DNA of 64,000 bases, taken from Algibacillus agarilyticus. GTDB lineage: Bacteria; Pseudomonadota; Gammaproteobacteria; Enterobacterales; Alteromonadaceae. The stretch's first letter is position 1; each line of letters starts with the position of its first letter. The position numbers were made by a program, and so were the translations under genes. Below the pieces are notes generated by a model. It ran no database searches. It worked only from the letters and a program-made list of their open reading frames with translations, and had not been told where the DNA came from. Shown in pieces: positions 39,101 through 47,424 of the stretch. Where the stretch lies: assembly GCF_003286125.1 (NCBI RefSeq), contig NZ_QMED01000005.1:62001-126000 (forward strand), given 5' to 3'.

Positions 39101-39854
39101 ATTCCGTCAAAATCAAAACTTACCCGCAATGACAATTAACTGGGGGGCTTGGTCATCAATAGGTTTAGCCGCGCAAGTCGTTGAAGAAAGCGAATTAGAT
39201 GCAAGAGGAATGGCCAGTATTAAACCAGAAGAAGGTTTGTCTATACTAGAGATTTTAATCAACAAACCTCAAACTCAAGTGTTGGTCGCCGATATTGATT
39301 GGCCTAAAATGCTAATGAAAAACCCACAGATTGATTTTTTTGAACATTTTGAAAATTTTGAAAATTTTCATGATACGGTTGATATCGCTATTGAAACGAG
39401 CTTATTTCAACAATTACAAAATATGCCAGCGAGTGAGCAAAATGCATTGGTAACCGATCTTGTTAAACAGCAACTTGTGAGAGTATTAGCATTAGAATCG
39501 ATTGATTTAATTGACGAAGAGCTTGGCTTTTTTGAAATGGGGATGGATTCGTTAACGGCAGTTGAATTACGTAATGCATTACAAAACATAGTAAAACAAA
39601 ATTTACCAACCACTTTATTATTTAAATACCCAACGGTTAGCGTTTTAGTCCTCTTTTTAATTCAAGATGTGCTTGAGTTAACAGATACAGAAACTAAGAG
39701 TGACGAATTCCCCCTAACTACCGTAGAATCAGATGAACCAACGATGGAAGCGACGAATACAGCCGCAAAAGAAATTAGTGATATGTCTGACGACGAGTTA
39801 GCCGCTATGATTGATGCAGAGCTGGGCGATCTAGGAGAGTTCGACCATGAGTGA
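33102..39854 (+). CDS. Type I polyketide synthase module 2: KS-AT-DH-cMT-KR-ACP
   Basis: 2250 residues. N-terminal coiled coil about 10-35. KS 38-460 has Cys209 in VDTACSSS. AT about 560-860 has Ser653 in GHSVGE and SHAFHS (malonyl-type). DH about 935-1220 has His963 in HKIFNQIVLP (Gly replaced by Asn, Pro kept) and Asp1144 in HPVILD, so it is probably active. The C-methyltransferase (about 1290-1600) has the SAM motif LEIGGGTGSS near 1448-1457 and places a methyl on the alpha carbon. KR about 1842-2025 has TGGLGDLG and MDD (B-type-like). ACP Ser2150 is in GMDS. The expected step is an alpha-methyl, alpha-beta-unsaturated extension. It is translationally coupled to PKS1 (TAATG) and overlaps PKS3 by 8 bp. 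Confidence 0.95.
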   Translation: MSIDNISAEQSPTKRALQAIQKLQKKLDTLEQAQVEPIAIVGMSCRFPGDVNTPEAYWQLLCDGKDATTEVPSTRWDVNEFYDPNPDAPGKTYAYKGGFVNNIDQFDPVMFGISPREAASIDPQHRMLLELAWQALENANIPTEDVYNQDTGVFVGMTSTEYCAHLLWSGDTSRINAYAGTGGSLGVAAGRLSYTLGLKGPSLVVDTACSSSLVTTHLACQSLRAGECNVAISAGINLMLGPETFVNFSKAKMLAPDGRCKTFDASADGYARGEGGGVIVLKRLSDAEQNGDNILAVIRGSAVNQDGPSGGLTVPNGPAQVNVIKKALKSSKINPEQVGYVEAHGTGTALGDPIEMSALNSAYGEQRPNALWVGSVKTNFGHLESAAGIAGLIKSVLMLKHGQIPPHLHFNEPSPHIPWQELAVKIPTKLQSWDQKTRYTGVSSFSFSGTNAHIILGTRPEISKAPVSNPLQNWRILPISAKDERSLNGLKIAWQNKLKTSPSLNQEEWAELARTSVSGRTQLPYRTALIGNSTDAILQRLKLDNLPTGRVSNSGKEKIAFIFTGQGSQFRSMGQELYRESTVFKEALDACDGLLKPILGHSLISLLYAEEEKFESLLNITAFTQPILFSIEYALTQLWQSWGIKPDAVLGHSVGEYAAACCAGVFSLEDAISLISERGRLMQERCEPGAMVSVPLSEQVVLELIKPWGGELSIASINGPNNVVVSCEPIAAAAFADALKASSVEPQLLKVSHAFHSNMMGPMLSPFSNIANSIRYNQPSIDVYSTLTGEKIDLAISKPNYWVEHVESPVRFSQGIQALINDGYTTFVEVGPKPTLCSLGKQICDTLDDDTAKNCVWLPSLRASHSPWATILQSLGHLWTLGLNIKWSELNGTGPAQARLPNYAFQRSRYWIDWEIGEQSKLKQNKSAHILLGERLNSPAFTKNTIVFNAELDPATIDLLAHHKIFNQIVLPAAAHLEIVLAAAAQLWSNGEKDKFAITVMDVAIEQALILSEEKPTSVQLVLNPANQSKDDISYLDFNIYSLQIDGNWQSHTSGKLQVTNKETAVIQKTDVIDLHNLQTLCDEQLSVDEYYKKTHEVGIEHGTKFQALNELWQGKGMVLAKLALPETVSKSVNDFLLHPVILDAAFQMVGVPLLAKDSETPYLPVGMAALHRYQATGKVAWCIVKPQGEANSTYSADIELIDESGNILVKVDELRYQRVSKHALVAKNSDRYTDWLYQTNWVQRVGYQADAAWLPPIESLANKLDKTMKHVAEQVDWYGDLFVALDDLVAVYAYEAFQQLGLNWVIGKALTLNKIINELAIIPDYHKLLGRLLTIMTEQGQLEKSMDNWLILTCPPRNSEELVDDIVDQFPHAQHEIALVRQCGKSLAQALTGQIEGLQLLFPNGNADLVTRFYTESPGPQEINKLLQQTLHHAIKQLPEGQGVRILEIGGGTGSSTQHLLSLLPKDRCQYVFTDVSAVFITKAQEKFSHFDFIEYKVLDIEQSPINQGIDIASFDIIIAANVLHATKDLNQTLTHVNQLLVPGGQLLLLEGTSPQPWLDITFGLTEGWWRFSDEKRRNHYPLINIENWQKVLAECSFEKMIEISPDKVANKDLCRQAVIVANKAIINTNENWLIIADKTGLGSSLANRITASGGNSYLLADDKTVNNDNLRHCLNGCDKLDFIVHTRSLGAKNTDELDAETLIEAQELGCKSVLDLLNTLEALQLSKPPRLVLLSNMAVNVDIEHNQTLLNLSQSSLWAMGQVIKKEYPELKCRQIDLGCKSNEFNNCINTIWQEIAAQTTENVALRKVNDQFYRYVPRLASLSIEKPTQAEIIIRDNATYLITGGLGDLGLLTAHWLVKNKGVKHIVLAGRKAATLAVEKQVATLESLGANVQMISADITDSHQVNAMIESITQKRKLAGVIHAAGTMDDGVLASMTWPRFKSVLAPKTVGAWNLHQACINQPLDFFIMYSSAASLLGPTAQANYAAANGFLDQLASFRQNQNLPAMTINWGAWSSIGLAAQVVEESELDARGMASIKPEEGLSILEILINKPQTQVLVADIDWPKMLMKNPQIDFFEHFENFENFHDTVDIAIETSLFQQLQNMPASEQNALVTDLVKQQLVRVLALESIDLIDEELGFFEMGMDSLTAVELRNALQNIVKQNLPTTLLFKYPTVSVLVLFLIQDVLELTDTETKSDEFPLTTVESDEPTMEATNTAAKEISDMSDDELAAMIDAELGDLGEFDHE

Positions 39855-42800
39855 AACAAAATCCGCAGAAACCTTAAATGAATTATCGCCATTACAAAAA
39901 GCCGCGTTAGCAATAAAAAAGCTAAAGGGTCAAATAGCCGAGGCTGAATACGCAAAACGTGAACCTATTGCGATAATGGGGATGGGCTGTCGATTTCCTG
40001 CTGCAGATGGTTTAACAGAATATTGGGATTTGTTATCACAAGGCAAAGATGCCATTAGAGAAGTACCAAAAGATCGTTGGGATCTCTCACATTTTTACGA
40101 TCCGAACCCTAATGCACCCGGTAAAATAAATACACGCTATGGCGGCTTTGTTGAAAACGTTGACGCTTTTGATGCCGAGTTTTTTGGTATTTCTCCCTAT
40201 GAAGCAGAGCGAATCGATCCGCAACAACGAATATTACTTGAAGTCGCATGGCATGCCCTAGAAGATGCCGGTATACCACCTAATGAATTACGCAGCTCTC
40301 GCACAGGTGTTTTTGTGGGTATAACACAAATGGATTATGGTGTGATGCAGCTCGGTGGTCAACTCAACGATATTGATGGTTACACTGGCACAGGCAACGG
40401 ATTTTGTTTTGCTGCCGGCCGACTTTCCTATTTATTAGGTTTACATGGCCCCGCATTTTCAGTTGACACCGCATGTTCATCTTCTATGGTTGCACTGCAT
40501 CAAGCCAGCCAAGCACTACGCAATGGAGAATGTGACGTTGCATTAGTGGCTGGAGCACAATTGAATTTAACGCCATCTATGCAAGTCTTTTTATCTAAAA
40601 CACAATCATTTGCCCCTGATGGCAGATGTAGAACATTTGATGAAGCGGCAAATGGCTTTGTTTTAGGTGAAGGTGTGGGTGTACTAGTATTACGACGTCT
40701 GTCTGATGCTCAAAAAGATAATGCCAATATACGAACAGTAATTCGTGGCAGTGGGGTTAATCATGATGGGCCCGCTAGTGGTTTAACGGTACCGAATGAA
40801 ATAGCGCAAATAAATTTAATTAGAGAAGTATACCAACGAGCAGGCTTGGTACCTGATGATATCGATTATGTTGAAGCTCACGGTACAGCAACAGAGTTAG
40901 GCGATCCGATTGAAGTAGGGGCTCTACGCTCTGTTTTTGGTCAACGTACAGCAAAAAATGATTTATGGCTAGGGTCAGTCAAAACCAATTTTGGTCATTT
41001 AAATGCAGCAGCCGGTATTGCAGGGCTAATTAAAGTAGCGCTCATGCTAGAGCATGAAAAAATTGCACCTAATTTACATTTTAAACAGGGTAGTTCAAAA
41101 ATACCTTGGGATAAGTTTTCAGTAAAAGTACCAACCGAACTTGAACCTTGGCCAACACAACCAAATGAATATAGAAAAGCCGCAATCAGTTCGTTTGGCT
41201 TATCTGGAACCAATACACATGTGGTTTTAGAAGAAAAACCTCATGTAGAGTTAAAAACGCAAAATAATGCAGAGGTAATTGAAAGACCATCTCATATTTT
41301 GTGTTTATCAGCACGCAATCAAACTAGCTTAAAGCAAACAGCACAAAATTTACTTTCATGTAAAGCCATGTCAGATGAAACACCCATCGCCGATATTTGC
41401 TATAGCGCGAACACAGGTCGAGATCATTTTAATGAACGTTTAGCATTTATCGCAACGGATAAAGAAACGCTACGCCAACAATTACTCGATTTTACAGAAG
41501 CAAAACATGCAAATAATGTAGCTACAAGTCAAATCAAGAAGGGGTTGAATAGTCGTCTAGCCATTGTTATTACTGACGATATACCCGTTAATGCGATTTA
41601 CCATTTAGCCAAAACACAACCCAATTTAAATAGCAGTTTAAAACGTTGCCAACACATTGCAGATCAAATAAAACCTGGATTACTTGTTGAAGGTGAGTAC
41701 AGTCAAAGCTCATTATTCAGTGCGCAATTTGCGTTAGCCGAATTTTGGTTGGGGCTAGGCTTAAAGCCAACAGCCATTTCTGGGGCTGGAGTTGGTGAGC
41801 TTACCGCTCTTTATATTGCGGGAGTTATTGATTTAGAGCAAGCATTTAAAATGCTTGCTGGGCAAGCCGTTAACACACGCGCAGCATCAATACCTGTATT
41901 TTCAGCAGTCGATGGACAGAAGCAACCTTATAGTGCTTTAGATAATTATGAGTTTACTCTTAGTGATAAATCGAGTAATAACACTGCTGTTGAAGCACTT
42001 GAAAAGGCGAGGTTTAATAATTTATTAGCCATTGGCTCTAATAAGAATAATGTAACAACCCCGTGTATTGGGCTATTCCCTCAAGATGAAGATTTATGGT
42101 TTGCATTATCAAGTTCAATAACAGAATTACATCTGAAGGGTATAAAAATCGATTGGCGCGCTTATGACGAACCTTATAATCGTAATCGAGTACGTTTACC
42201 CGGTTATGCATTTCAACGTCAACGTTATTGGAGAGGCCCAACAAGCCAAGAAGACGCTAATACAAAATCAAATAACCAAGAAGCGTCAATTACCAAAATA
42301 CAGAAACAAGTCGCTGAACCTAATAACCTCAATAAGACTCATGAGACTAATATCAAAGCGTTTGAAAACGCTGAAACCGCCAAAAACGATTTAAATATTA
42401 AATTGGATGTTGAAACAAAAACAACACCACTTGATACTCAACCTATACCGTCATTTGAAAGCGCATCTAACACCAAGATAGTGACCAACAACACAAATAA
42501 CATTCAACAATTACTAGAAGCTCAATTATTATTGGCGTCGGATGCAATTAATGACGTTGTTGAACAACAACTCGCTTTTATTAAACAGCGCGTTAAAACA
42601 AGTCCAATTAGTACTTCACTTGACCCAAATATCGATAAGAATCCAGCAATAGAAACAGAAGTAACACCCACTAAAAATAAACCACCTCGTTATCAAATAG
42701 GGGATTGGTTTTTATTATTAATGGCAGCAGAAAATGAACAAGGCCTAACAGAATTAACCAATCAAATAGTACAAAGCCTGTCAGATGAGACTAAATCCAT

Positions 42801-44010
42801 TATTGGATGTGAAAGTTCAATCGGAGAAGGTAAGGTTCGCCGTTTACTCGTTCATCAAGGTAACGAAGATATATTAAGCACATTAGATTCAAACGGCATC
42901 CCCGATCTTAAACGAATTATTTCTGCAAAAGCGCAAAATAATCGTGATGTCATCTTTATGTTTCCAGGTGTAGGTGATCATTATTTAAATATGGCTCAAG
43001 GCTTGTATAAAAATGAGACAGTATTCCGTGACACTGTTGATGAATGTTGCCAATATTTAAAAACACATTTGAATGTTGACTTACTATCGGTTATTTACCC
43101 TGCCAAGCAAGAAAAAACCAATGAAACTAATGGAACTAATGAAGCCAAAATGGATTTTAGAGCCATGCTTGGCAGAGGTAATGTCGCAGTTGATCCTGCT
43201 ATAGAAAAATTAAATAAAACACTTCATAGTCAACCCATCGTTTTTATTATTGAATATGCGTTAGGGCAGTTATGGTTATCAAGGGGCGTGAAACCAAGCG
43301 CAATGATTGGCTATAGCATTGGTGAATATGCAGCCGCATGTTTATCAGGTGTGATCAATTTGCAGGATGTGCTTAAATTAGTGACTGAAAGGGCAAGAAT
43401 GATTGACTCTGTCCCCGCAGGTGTTATGTTAGCAGTCCCTTTATCAGAAGCACAGTTAACCCCGTTGCTAAATGACCAACTATCGTTGTCAATAATAAGC
43501 ACACCTAAGTTATGTGTAATTGGTGGAACAGAAGAGGCAATAACAAACCTGGAGAGTAGCCTTAAGCAAGATGAGGTCGTTTCTAGACGATTACCTGGAA
43601 CACATGCTTTTCACTCTCATATGTTGGCTCCCTTACACGATTCATTAGTTGATTTAGTTAAAGGGTTTAATTTAAAAGCGCCAACAATTCCGTATATTTC
43701 GAATTTAACCGGAAATTGGATCACAAGTGAACAAGCCACTGATCCAAACTACTGGGCACGCCATACTTGGCAAACCGTTCGTTTTGCTGATGGCTTAGAA
43801 AAATTATTAACCGCAGAAGGTCGAATATTTTTAGAAGTTGGCCCAGGTCAAAGTTTAGGGAGTTTTGTATTACAGCACCCTGCTGCGCAAAAAATAAAAG
43901 ATAAAGTGGTGTTGCCTTCAATTAAAAATCGTTATGAAAAACAATCTGATGAAGCATTTTTACTGAGTAGTTTAGGTAAATTGTGGTTATCCGGTTTTAC
44001 TTTTGAATAA
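39847..44010 (+). CDS. Type I polyketide synthase 3: KS, inactive AT remnant, second AT; no ACP
   Basis: 1387 residues. KS about 38-455 is intact (Cys210 in VDTACSSS). The following AT-like region (about 545-790) is decayed: the nucleophile motif reads GAGVGE with Gly648 where Ser should be, and its N-terminal GQGSQ block is missing, while the post-AT segment RLPGYAFQRQRYW survives. A low-complexity linker (about 795-930) leads to a second AT (about 1020-1360) that is intact: FPGVGDHY, GYSIGE with Ser1157, and HAFH. The protein ends right after this AT, without KR or ACP. The matching ACP is probably the N-terminal domain of the protein starting at 48659. The extender-unit genes follow 18 bp later, so the second AT is a candidate to load their hydroxymalonyl-type unit (inference). 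Confidence 0.92.
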   Translation: MSETKSAETLNELSPLQKAALAIKKLKGQIAEAEYAKREPIAIMGMGCRFPAADGLTEYWDLLSQGKDAIREVPKDRWDLSHFYDPNPNAPGKINTRYGGFVENVDAFDAEFFGISPYEAERIDPQQRILLEVAWHALEDAGIPPNELRSSRTGVFVGITQMDYGVMQLGGQLNDIDGYTGTGNGFCFAAGRLSYLLGLHGPAFSVDTACSSSMVALHQASQALRNGECDVALVAGAQLNLTPSMQVFLSKTQSFAPDGRCRTFDEAANGFVLGEGVGVLVLRRLSDAQKDNANIRTVIRGSGVNHDGPASGLTVPNEIAQINLIREVYQRAGLVPDDIDYVEAHGTATELGDPIEVGALRSVFGQRTAKNDLWLGSVKTNFGHLNAAAGIAGLIKVALMLEHEKIAPNLHFKQGSSKIPWDKFSVKVPTELEPWPTQPNEYRKAAISSFGLSGTNTHVVLEEKPHVELKTQNNAEVIERPSHILCLSARNQTSLKQTAQNLLSCKAMSDETPIADICYSANTGRDHFNERLAFIATDKETLRQQLLDFTEAKHANNVATSQIKKGLNSRLAIVITDDIPVNAIYHLAKTQPNLNSSLKRCQHIADQIKPGLLVEGEYSQSSLFSAQFALAEFWLGLGLKPTAISGAGVGELTALYIAGVIDLEQAFKMLAGQAVNTRAASIPVFSAVDGQKQPYSALDNYEFTLSDKSSNNTAVEALEKARFNNLLAIGSNKNNVTTPCIGLFPQDEDLWFALSSSITELHLKGIKIDWRAYDEPYNRNRVRLPGYAFQRQRYWRGPTSQEDANTKSNNQEASITKIQKQVAEPNNLNKTHETNIKAFENAETAKNDLNIKLDVETKTTPLDTQPIPSFESASNTKIVTNNTNNIQQLLEAQLLLASDAINDVVEQQLAFIKQRVKTSPISTSLDPNIDKNPAIETEVTPTKNKPPRYQIGDWFLLLMAAENEQGLTELTNQIVQSLSDETKSIIGCESSIGEGKVRRLLVHQGNEDILSTLDSNGIPDLKRIISAKAQNNRDVIFMFPGVGDHYLNMAQGLYKNETVFRDTVDECCQYLKTHLNVDLLSVIYPAKQEKTNETNGTNEAKMDFRAMLGRGNVAVDPAIEKLNKTLHSQPIVFIIEYALGQLWLSRGVKPSAMIGYSIGEYAAACLSGVINLQDVLKLVTERARMIDSVPAGVMLAVPLSEAQLTPLLNDQLSLSIISTPKLCVIGGTEEAITNLESSLKQDEVVSRRLPGTHAFHSHMLAPLHDSLVDLVKGFNLKAPTIPYISNLTGNWITSEQATDPNYWARHTWQTVRFADGLEKLLTAEGRIFLEVGPGQSLGSFVLQHPAAQKIKDKVVLPSIKNRYEKQSDEAFLLSSLGKLWLSGFTFE

Positions 44011-44028
44011 AATAGATTGGGATAAAAT

Positions 44029-44886
44029 ATGACACAGCAAGTAGTGGGCGTAATAGGGGCAGGAGTCATGGGGATCGGTGTTGCGCAAAATTTAGCGCAA
44101 AGCGGTTTTCATGTTGTTTTAATTGATATATCAGTAAGTGCGCTTGAAAAAGCGCGTAACGAAATTAGAAATAACATTCGTTTTCAAGCGTTTGGTAAAA
44201 AAGATAAGAGTCAGTTAGATGACCCTGAAGCTATTTTAGATCGTATAAACTTTACCACTGAATATGCACCGTTATCAGACGCATTTTATGTCATCGAAAA
44301 TGTATCGGAAAAATGGGAAGCTAAGAGTCGTGTTTACCCACAACTTGATGCTGTTTGTCCTGAACATACTGTCTATGCGGTGGATACATCTTGTTATTCA
44401 ATCACCCGTGTTGCAGCAATCACCAATCGCCCAGATAAAGTAATTGGTATTCACTTTATGAATCCAGTACCAATGAAACCAACTGTAGAAGCAATTAAAG
44501 GCTGGCATACGTCTGAAGAAACCATTGCGATCACAAATGATATGTTAGCTAAAATGGGTAAAAACAGCGTATTAGTTAATGACTCACCTGGTTTTGTTTC
44601 TAATCGCATCTTAATGTTAACAGTCAATGAAGCCGTTTTTACTGTTCAAGACCAAGTTGCCAGTGCGCAAGAAGTTGATCAAATATTTAAACAATGTTTT
44701 GGTCATAAGATGGGGCCATTAGAAACAGCAGATTTAATTGGGTTAGATACCATTTTATATTCAATTGAAGTACTGCACGAAAGTTTTGCAGATAGTAAAT
44801 ATCGCCCATGTCCACTATTGAAAAAAATGGTAGATGCGGGATTACACGGCCGTAAAAGTGGCGAAGGCTTTTACAAATATAACTAA
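44029..44886 (+). CDS. 3-hydroxyacyl-CoA dehydrogenase-like enzyme of extender-unit pathway (FkbK-like)
   Basis: 285 residues. The N-terminal Rossmann NAD-binding motif GAGVMG sits at residues 10-15, with IGIHFMNPVP carrying the catalytic His and a C-terminal helical domain (PGFVSNRILMLTVNEA). In methoxymalonyl and hydroxymalonyl-ACP pathways such an enzyme oxidises glyceryl-ACP at C3. The neighbouring free ACP, acyl-CoA dehydrogenase and FkbH-like genes complete that pathway. The assignment to FkbK rests on context; the fold alone would also fit fatty-acid 3-hydroxybutyryl-CoA dehydrogenase. Start ATG 44029 lies 18 bp after PKS3. Confidence 0.9.
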   Translation: MTQQVVGVIGAGVMGIGVAQNLAQSGFHVVLIDISVSALEKARNEIRNNIRFQAFGKKDKSQLDDPEAILDRINFTTEYAPLSDAFYVIENVSEKWEAKSRVYPQLDAVCPEHTVYAVDTSCYSITRVAAITNRPDKVIGIHFMNPVPMKPTVEAIKGWHTSEETIAITNDMLAKMGKNSVLVNDSPGFVSNRILMLTVNEAVFTVQDQVASAQEVDQIFKQCFGHKMGPLETADLIGLDTILYSIEVLHESFADSKYRPCPLLKKMVDAGLHGRKSGEGFYKYN

Positions 44887-44905
44887 TAATAGACAAGGAA
44901 CTCAC

Positions 44906-45163
44906 ATGAACTTTGAAGAATTAATCTCAAAATCACATGCATTTGTAACGCAATACTTAAATGGTGCAGATGTAGACCTCGATATTGATTTATTTGCAAC
45001 AGGAATGGTTAACTCATTATTTGCTATGCAATTAGTTTTGTTTGTTGAAAAAGAATTTGGTTTTGCCGTTGCTAACGAAGATTTAGATTATGATAATTTC
45101 AGATCTATCAATGCAATCGCCGATTTTGCGGCAAGAAAGCTTGGATTAACGGTTAACGCTTAG
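44906..45163 (+). CDS. Free-standing acyl carrier protein (FkbJ-like)
   Basis: 85 residues from ATG 44906, preceded by aagga. The upstream in-frame start at 44834 would overlap the previous gene and is rejected. The phosphopantetheine site is Ser37 in GMVNSLFAM, inside a typical four-helix carrier-protein pattern. It should hold the glyceryl group and its oxidised products while FkbK-, FkbI- and FkbH-like enzymes act, and then deliver the extender to a PKS acyltransferase. Confidence 0.92.
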   Translation: MNFEELISKSHAFVTQYLNGADVDLDIDLFATGMVNSLFAMQLVLFVEKEFGFAVANEDLDYDNFRSINAIADFAARKLGLTVNA

Positions 45164-45171
45164 GTATAAAA

Positions 45172-46353
45172 ATGGATATTCAACTGAGTGAAAAACAACA
45201 AAGCGCCCAAGATGAATTTAGGGACTTTGTTGACCGAAAAATAATGCCGTTTGCCAATGATCACGACAAACAAGAAACAATGCCTGCAACCTTAATTCAA
45301 GAAGTGGCAGATAAAGGCTACCTTGGTGGTTTAGTACCCGAGCAATATGGTGGTAATGGCATGGATAGTGTTACCTGGGGGCTTTTATGTGAAGAAATTG
45401 GTCGTGGTAGCGCATCACTAATGTCATTGTTTACTGTGCATAGCATGGTTATACAAGCTATTTTGAAGTGGGGCGATGAAAGTTCACGTGAACGTTGGCT
45501 ACCTCGTTTGGCAACGGGTGAAATAATAGGTGGATTTGCTTTAACCGAGCCAAATGTAGGCAGTGATGCAACTGCGATTGAAACTAATGCAACATTAGAT
45601 GAAGGTCAATGGTGCGTTAATGGGCAAAAATGTTGGATATCATTTGGTCAGGTTGCGTCTTTATTTTTAGTTTTTGCTCAAACTGAAGGCAAGTCAATTG
45701 CGTTATTAGTTGAACGAGAATGTGACGGTTTTTCAAGTGAGCCTATTAGTGGAATGCTCGGTTTTAGATCAGCAATGCTAGCTAATATAAAATTTGATCA
45801 CTGTAAAATACCTGAATCAAATTTACTTGGCCGTCCAGGATTTGGTTTCTCACATGTAGGCGGTACAGCATTAGATCAAGGTCGATATTCTATTGCATGG
45901 GGCTGCCTAGGTTTAGCACAAGGTGGTTTAAACGCGAGTTTAGCTTATGCCGGTAAAAGAAAACAATTTGGTGTATACCTAAATGAGCATCAGTTAATTC
46001 AAGCATTATTAACCGATATGATTACTCAGGCGCAAGCAACGCGAATGCTTTGCTATCGAGCCGCCGCACTAAAAGAGCAAGCCGATCCAAGTGTGATTAT
46101 GGAAACCGCCATGGCTAAATATTTTGCATCACAAGCCGCAGTAAAAATTTCTACCGATGCAATACAAATTCATGGTGCTAACGGTTGTTCTGATAAATAC
46201 CCCGTTCAGCGTTACTTACGTGATTCAAAAATTATGGAAATTATCGAAGGTAGCAATCAAATGCAGCAAATTATGATTGCAAAACACGGTTATCAAAGTC
46301 ATGTAATGAATGAACGTCGGCAAGCAGAACGAGCAAAAAGAGAAACCAAATAA
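45172..46353 (+). CDS. Acyl-CoA dehydrogenase of extender-unit pathway (FkbI-like)
   Basis: 393 residues, FAD-dependent acyl-CoA dehydrogenase fold. Family marks are FALTEPNVGSDATAIET (substrate/FAD loop), WISFGQ, the C-terminal block QIHGANGCSDKYPVQRYLRD and the catalytic base Glu359 in EIIEGSNQMQQ. In hydroxymalonyl-ACP formation the FkbI homologue acts at C2 or C3 of the ACP-bound glycerate. It starts 8 bp after the ACP gene and its stop overlaps the next start (TAATG), so it is tightly coupled. Confidence 0.92.
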   Translation: MDIQLSEKQQSAQDEFRDFVDRKIMPFANDHDKQETMPATLIQEVADKGYLGGLVPEQYGGNGMDSVTWGLLCEEIGRGSASLMSLFTVHSMVIQAILKWGDESSRERWLPRLATGEIIGGFALTEPNVGSDATAIETNATLDEGQWCVNGQKCWISFGQVASLFLVFAQTEGKSIALLVERECDGFSSEPISGMLGFRSAMLANIKFDHCKIPESNLLGRPGFGFSHVGGTALDQGRYSIAWGCLGLAQGGLNASLAYAGKRKQFGVYLNEHQLIQALLTDMITQAQATRMLCYRAAALKEQADPSVIMETAMAKYFASQAAVKISTDAIQIHGANGCSDKYPVQRYLRDSKIMEIIEGSNQMQQIMIAKHGYQSHVMNERRQAERAKRETK

Positions 46354-47423
46354 TGAGTGTGGATCAGACTGAAGTTTTAAAACAAGAACAAAAGCAACGT
46401 ATTGTGAAATGTGTTGTTTGGGATTTAGATAACACATTATGGGACGGTACTTTACTTGAAGGTGGTATTAAAGGATTACGTCCAAATGTATTCACGGTCA
46501 TTAAAACACTCGATGAACGTGGAATTTTGCAATCCATAGCCTCTAAAAATGACCATCAGTCTGCTTTATCTCAACTTGAACAATTAGGGTTAACTGATTA
46601 TTTCCTGAGCCCTCAAATTAATTGGGGAGCAAAGTCTGGTTCAATCGAAAGGATCGCAAAAGACCTCAATATCGGGTTAGATACCTTTGCTTTTATAGAT
46701 GACCAAGCTTTTGAACGAGAAGAAGTTAGTTTCGCTATACCCGAAGTTTTATGTATTGATGCCGCTGATACCGATAAAATACCTGAATTACCCGAATTTA
46801 AACCACGTTTTATAACTGAGGATTCAGCTCGACGTCGCCAAATGTATCAAGCCGATTTACAACGTCAAACCGTTGAAGAACATTTTGATGGACCCCAAGA
46901 AAAATTTCTAACAAGCTTAGAAATGAAGTTAAGTATAAACCCGGCAGGTGAGTCAGATTTAAAAAGAGCGGAAGAATTAACGCTACGAACTAACCAACTG
47001 AATACAACCGGTTATACCTACTCATATGATGAACTAAATTTGTTTCGTCAATCCTATAATCATCAACTTTTAGTCGCCAGTTTAGAGGATAAATACGGTG
47101 ACTATGGAAAAATTGGATTGGTATTAATTGAACGCTTCGAAGGTAATTGGGTCATTAAATTATTATTAATGTCATGTCGTGTGATGGCTCGCGGCGTAGG
47201 AACGGTATTAATTAATCATTTACGAAATCAAGCTCGAAATAATCATGTTAGATTATTAGCTGAAATGTTACCTAATGACCGAAACAGAATGATGTATATG
47301 ACTTATAAATTTAATCATTTTAGTGAAATAGACAAACAAGGTGAGCTCGTCATATTTGAAAATGATCTAAAAGTTGTGCATGAATTCCCTAATTATTTTC
47401 AATTGAATATTGGTGATTTATAG
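46353..47423 (+). CDS. FkbH-like HAD-superfamily glyceryl-ACP synthase
   Basis: 356 residues. The HAD motif VVWDLDNTLWDGTL has nucleophile Asp24 and Asp26, and a C-terminal acyltransferase-like domain (about 180-340) contains YGDYGKIGLVLIER and RVMARGVGTVLINHL. The layout is that of FkbH-family proteins, which take 1,3-bisphosphoglycerate, remove phosphate and put glycerate on the free ACP. It is the signature enzyme of methoxymalonyl and hydroxymalonyl-ACP pathways. No O-methyltransferase (FkbG) lies nearby, so a hydroxymalonyl rather than methoxymalonyl unit is expected from this locus. Confidence 0.93.
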   Translation: MSVDQTEVLKQEQKQRIVKCVVWDLDNTLWDGTLLEGGIKGLRPNVFTVIKTLDERGILQSIASKNDHQSALSQLEQLGLTDYFLSPQINWGAKSGSIERIAKDLNIGLDTFAFIDDQAFEREEVSFAIPEVLCIDAADTDKIPELPEFKPRFITEDSARRRQMYQADLQRQTVEEHFDGPQEKFLTSLEMKLSINPAGESDLKRAEELTLRTNQLNTTGYTYSYDELNLFRQSYNHQLLVASLEDKYGDYGKIGLVLIERFEGNWVIKLLLMSCRVMARGVGTVLINHLRNQARNNHVRLLAEMLPNDRNRMMYMTYKFNHFSEIDKQGELVIFENDLKVVHEFPNYFQLNIGDL

Positions 47424-47424
47424 T

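Noticed and set aside
44029-46353. Fatty-acid beta-oxidation genes
   Set aside because: The dehydrogenases alone would allow it, but the free ACP and FkbH-like gene in the same coupled row define an extender-unit pathway.
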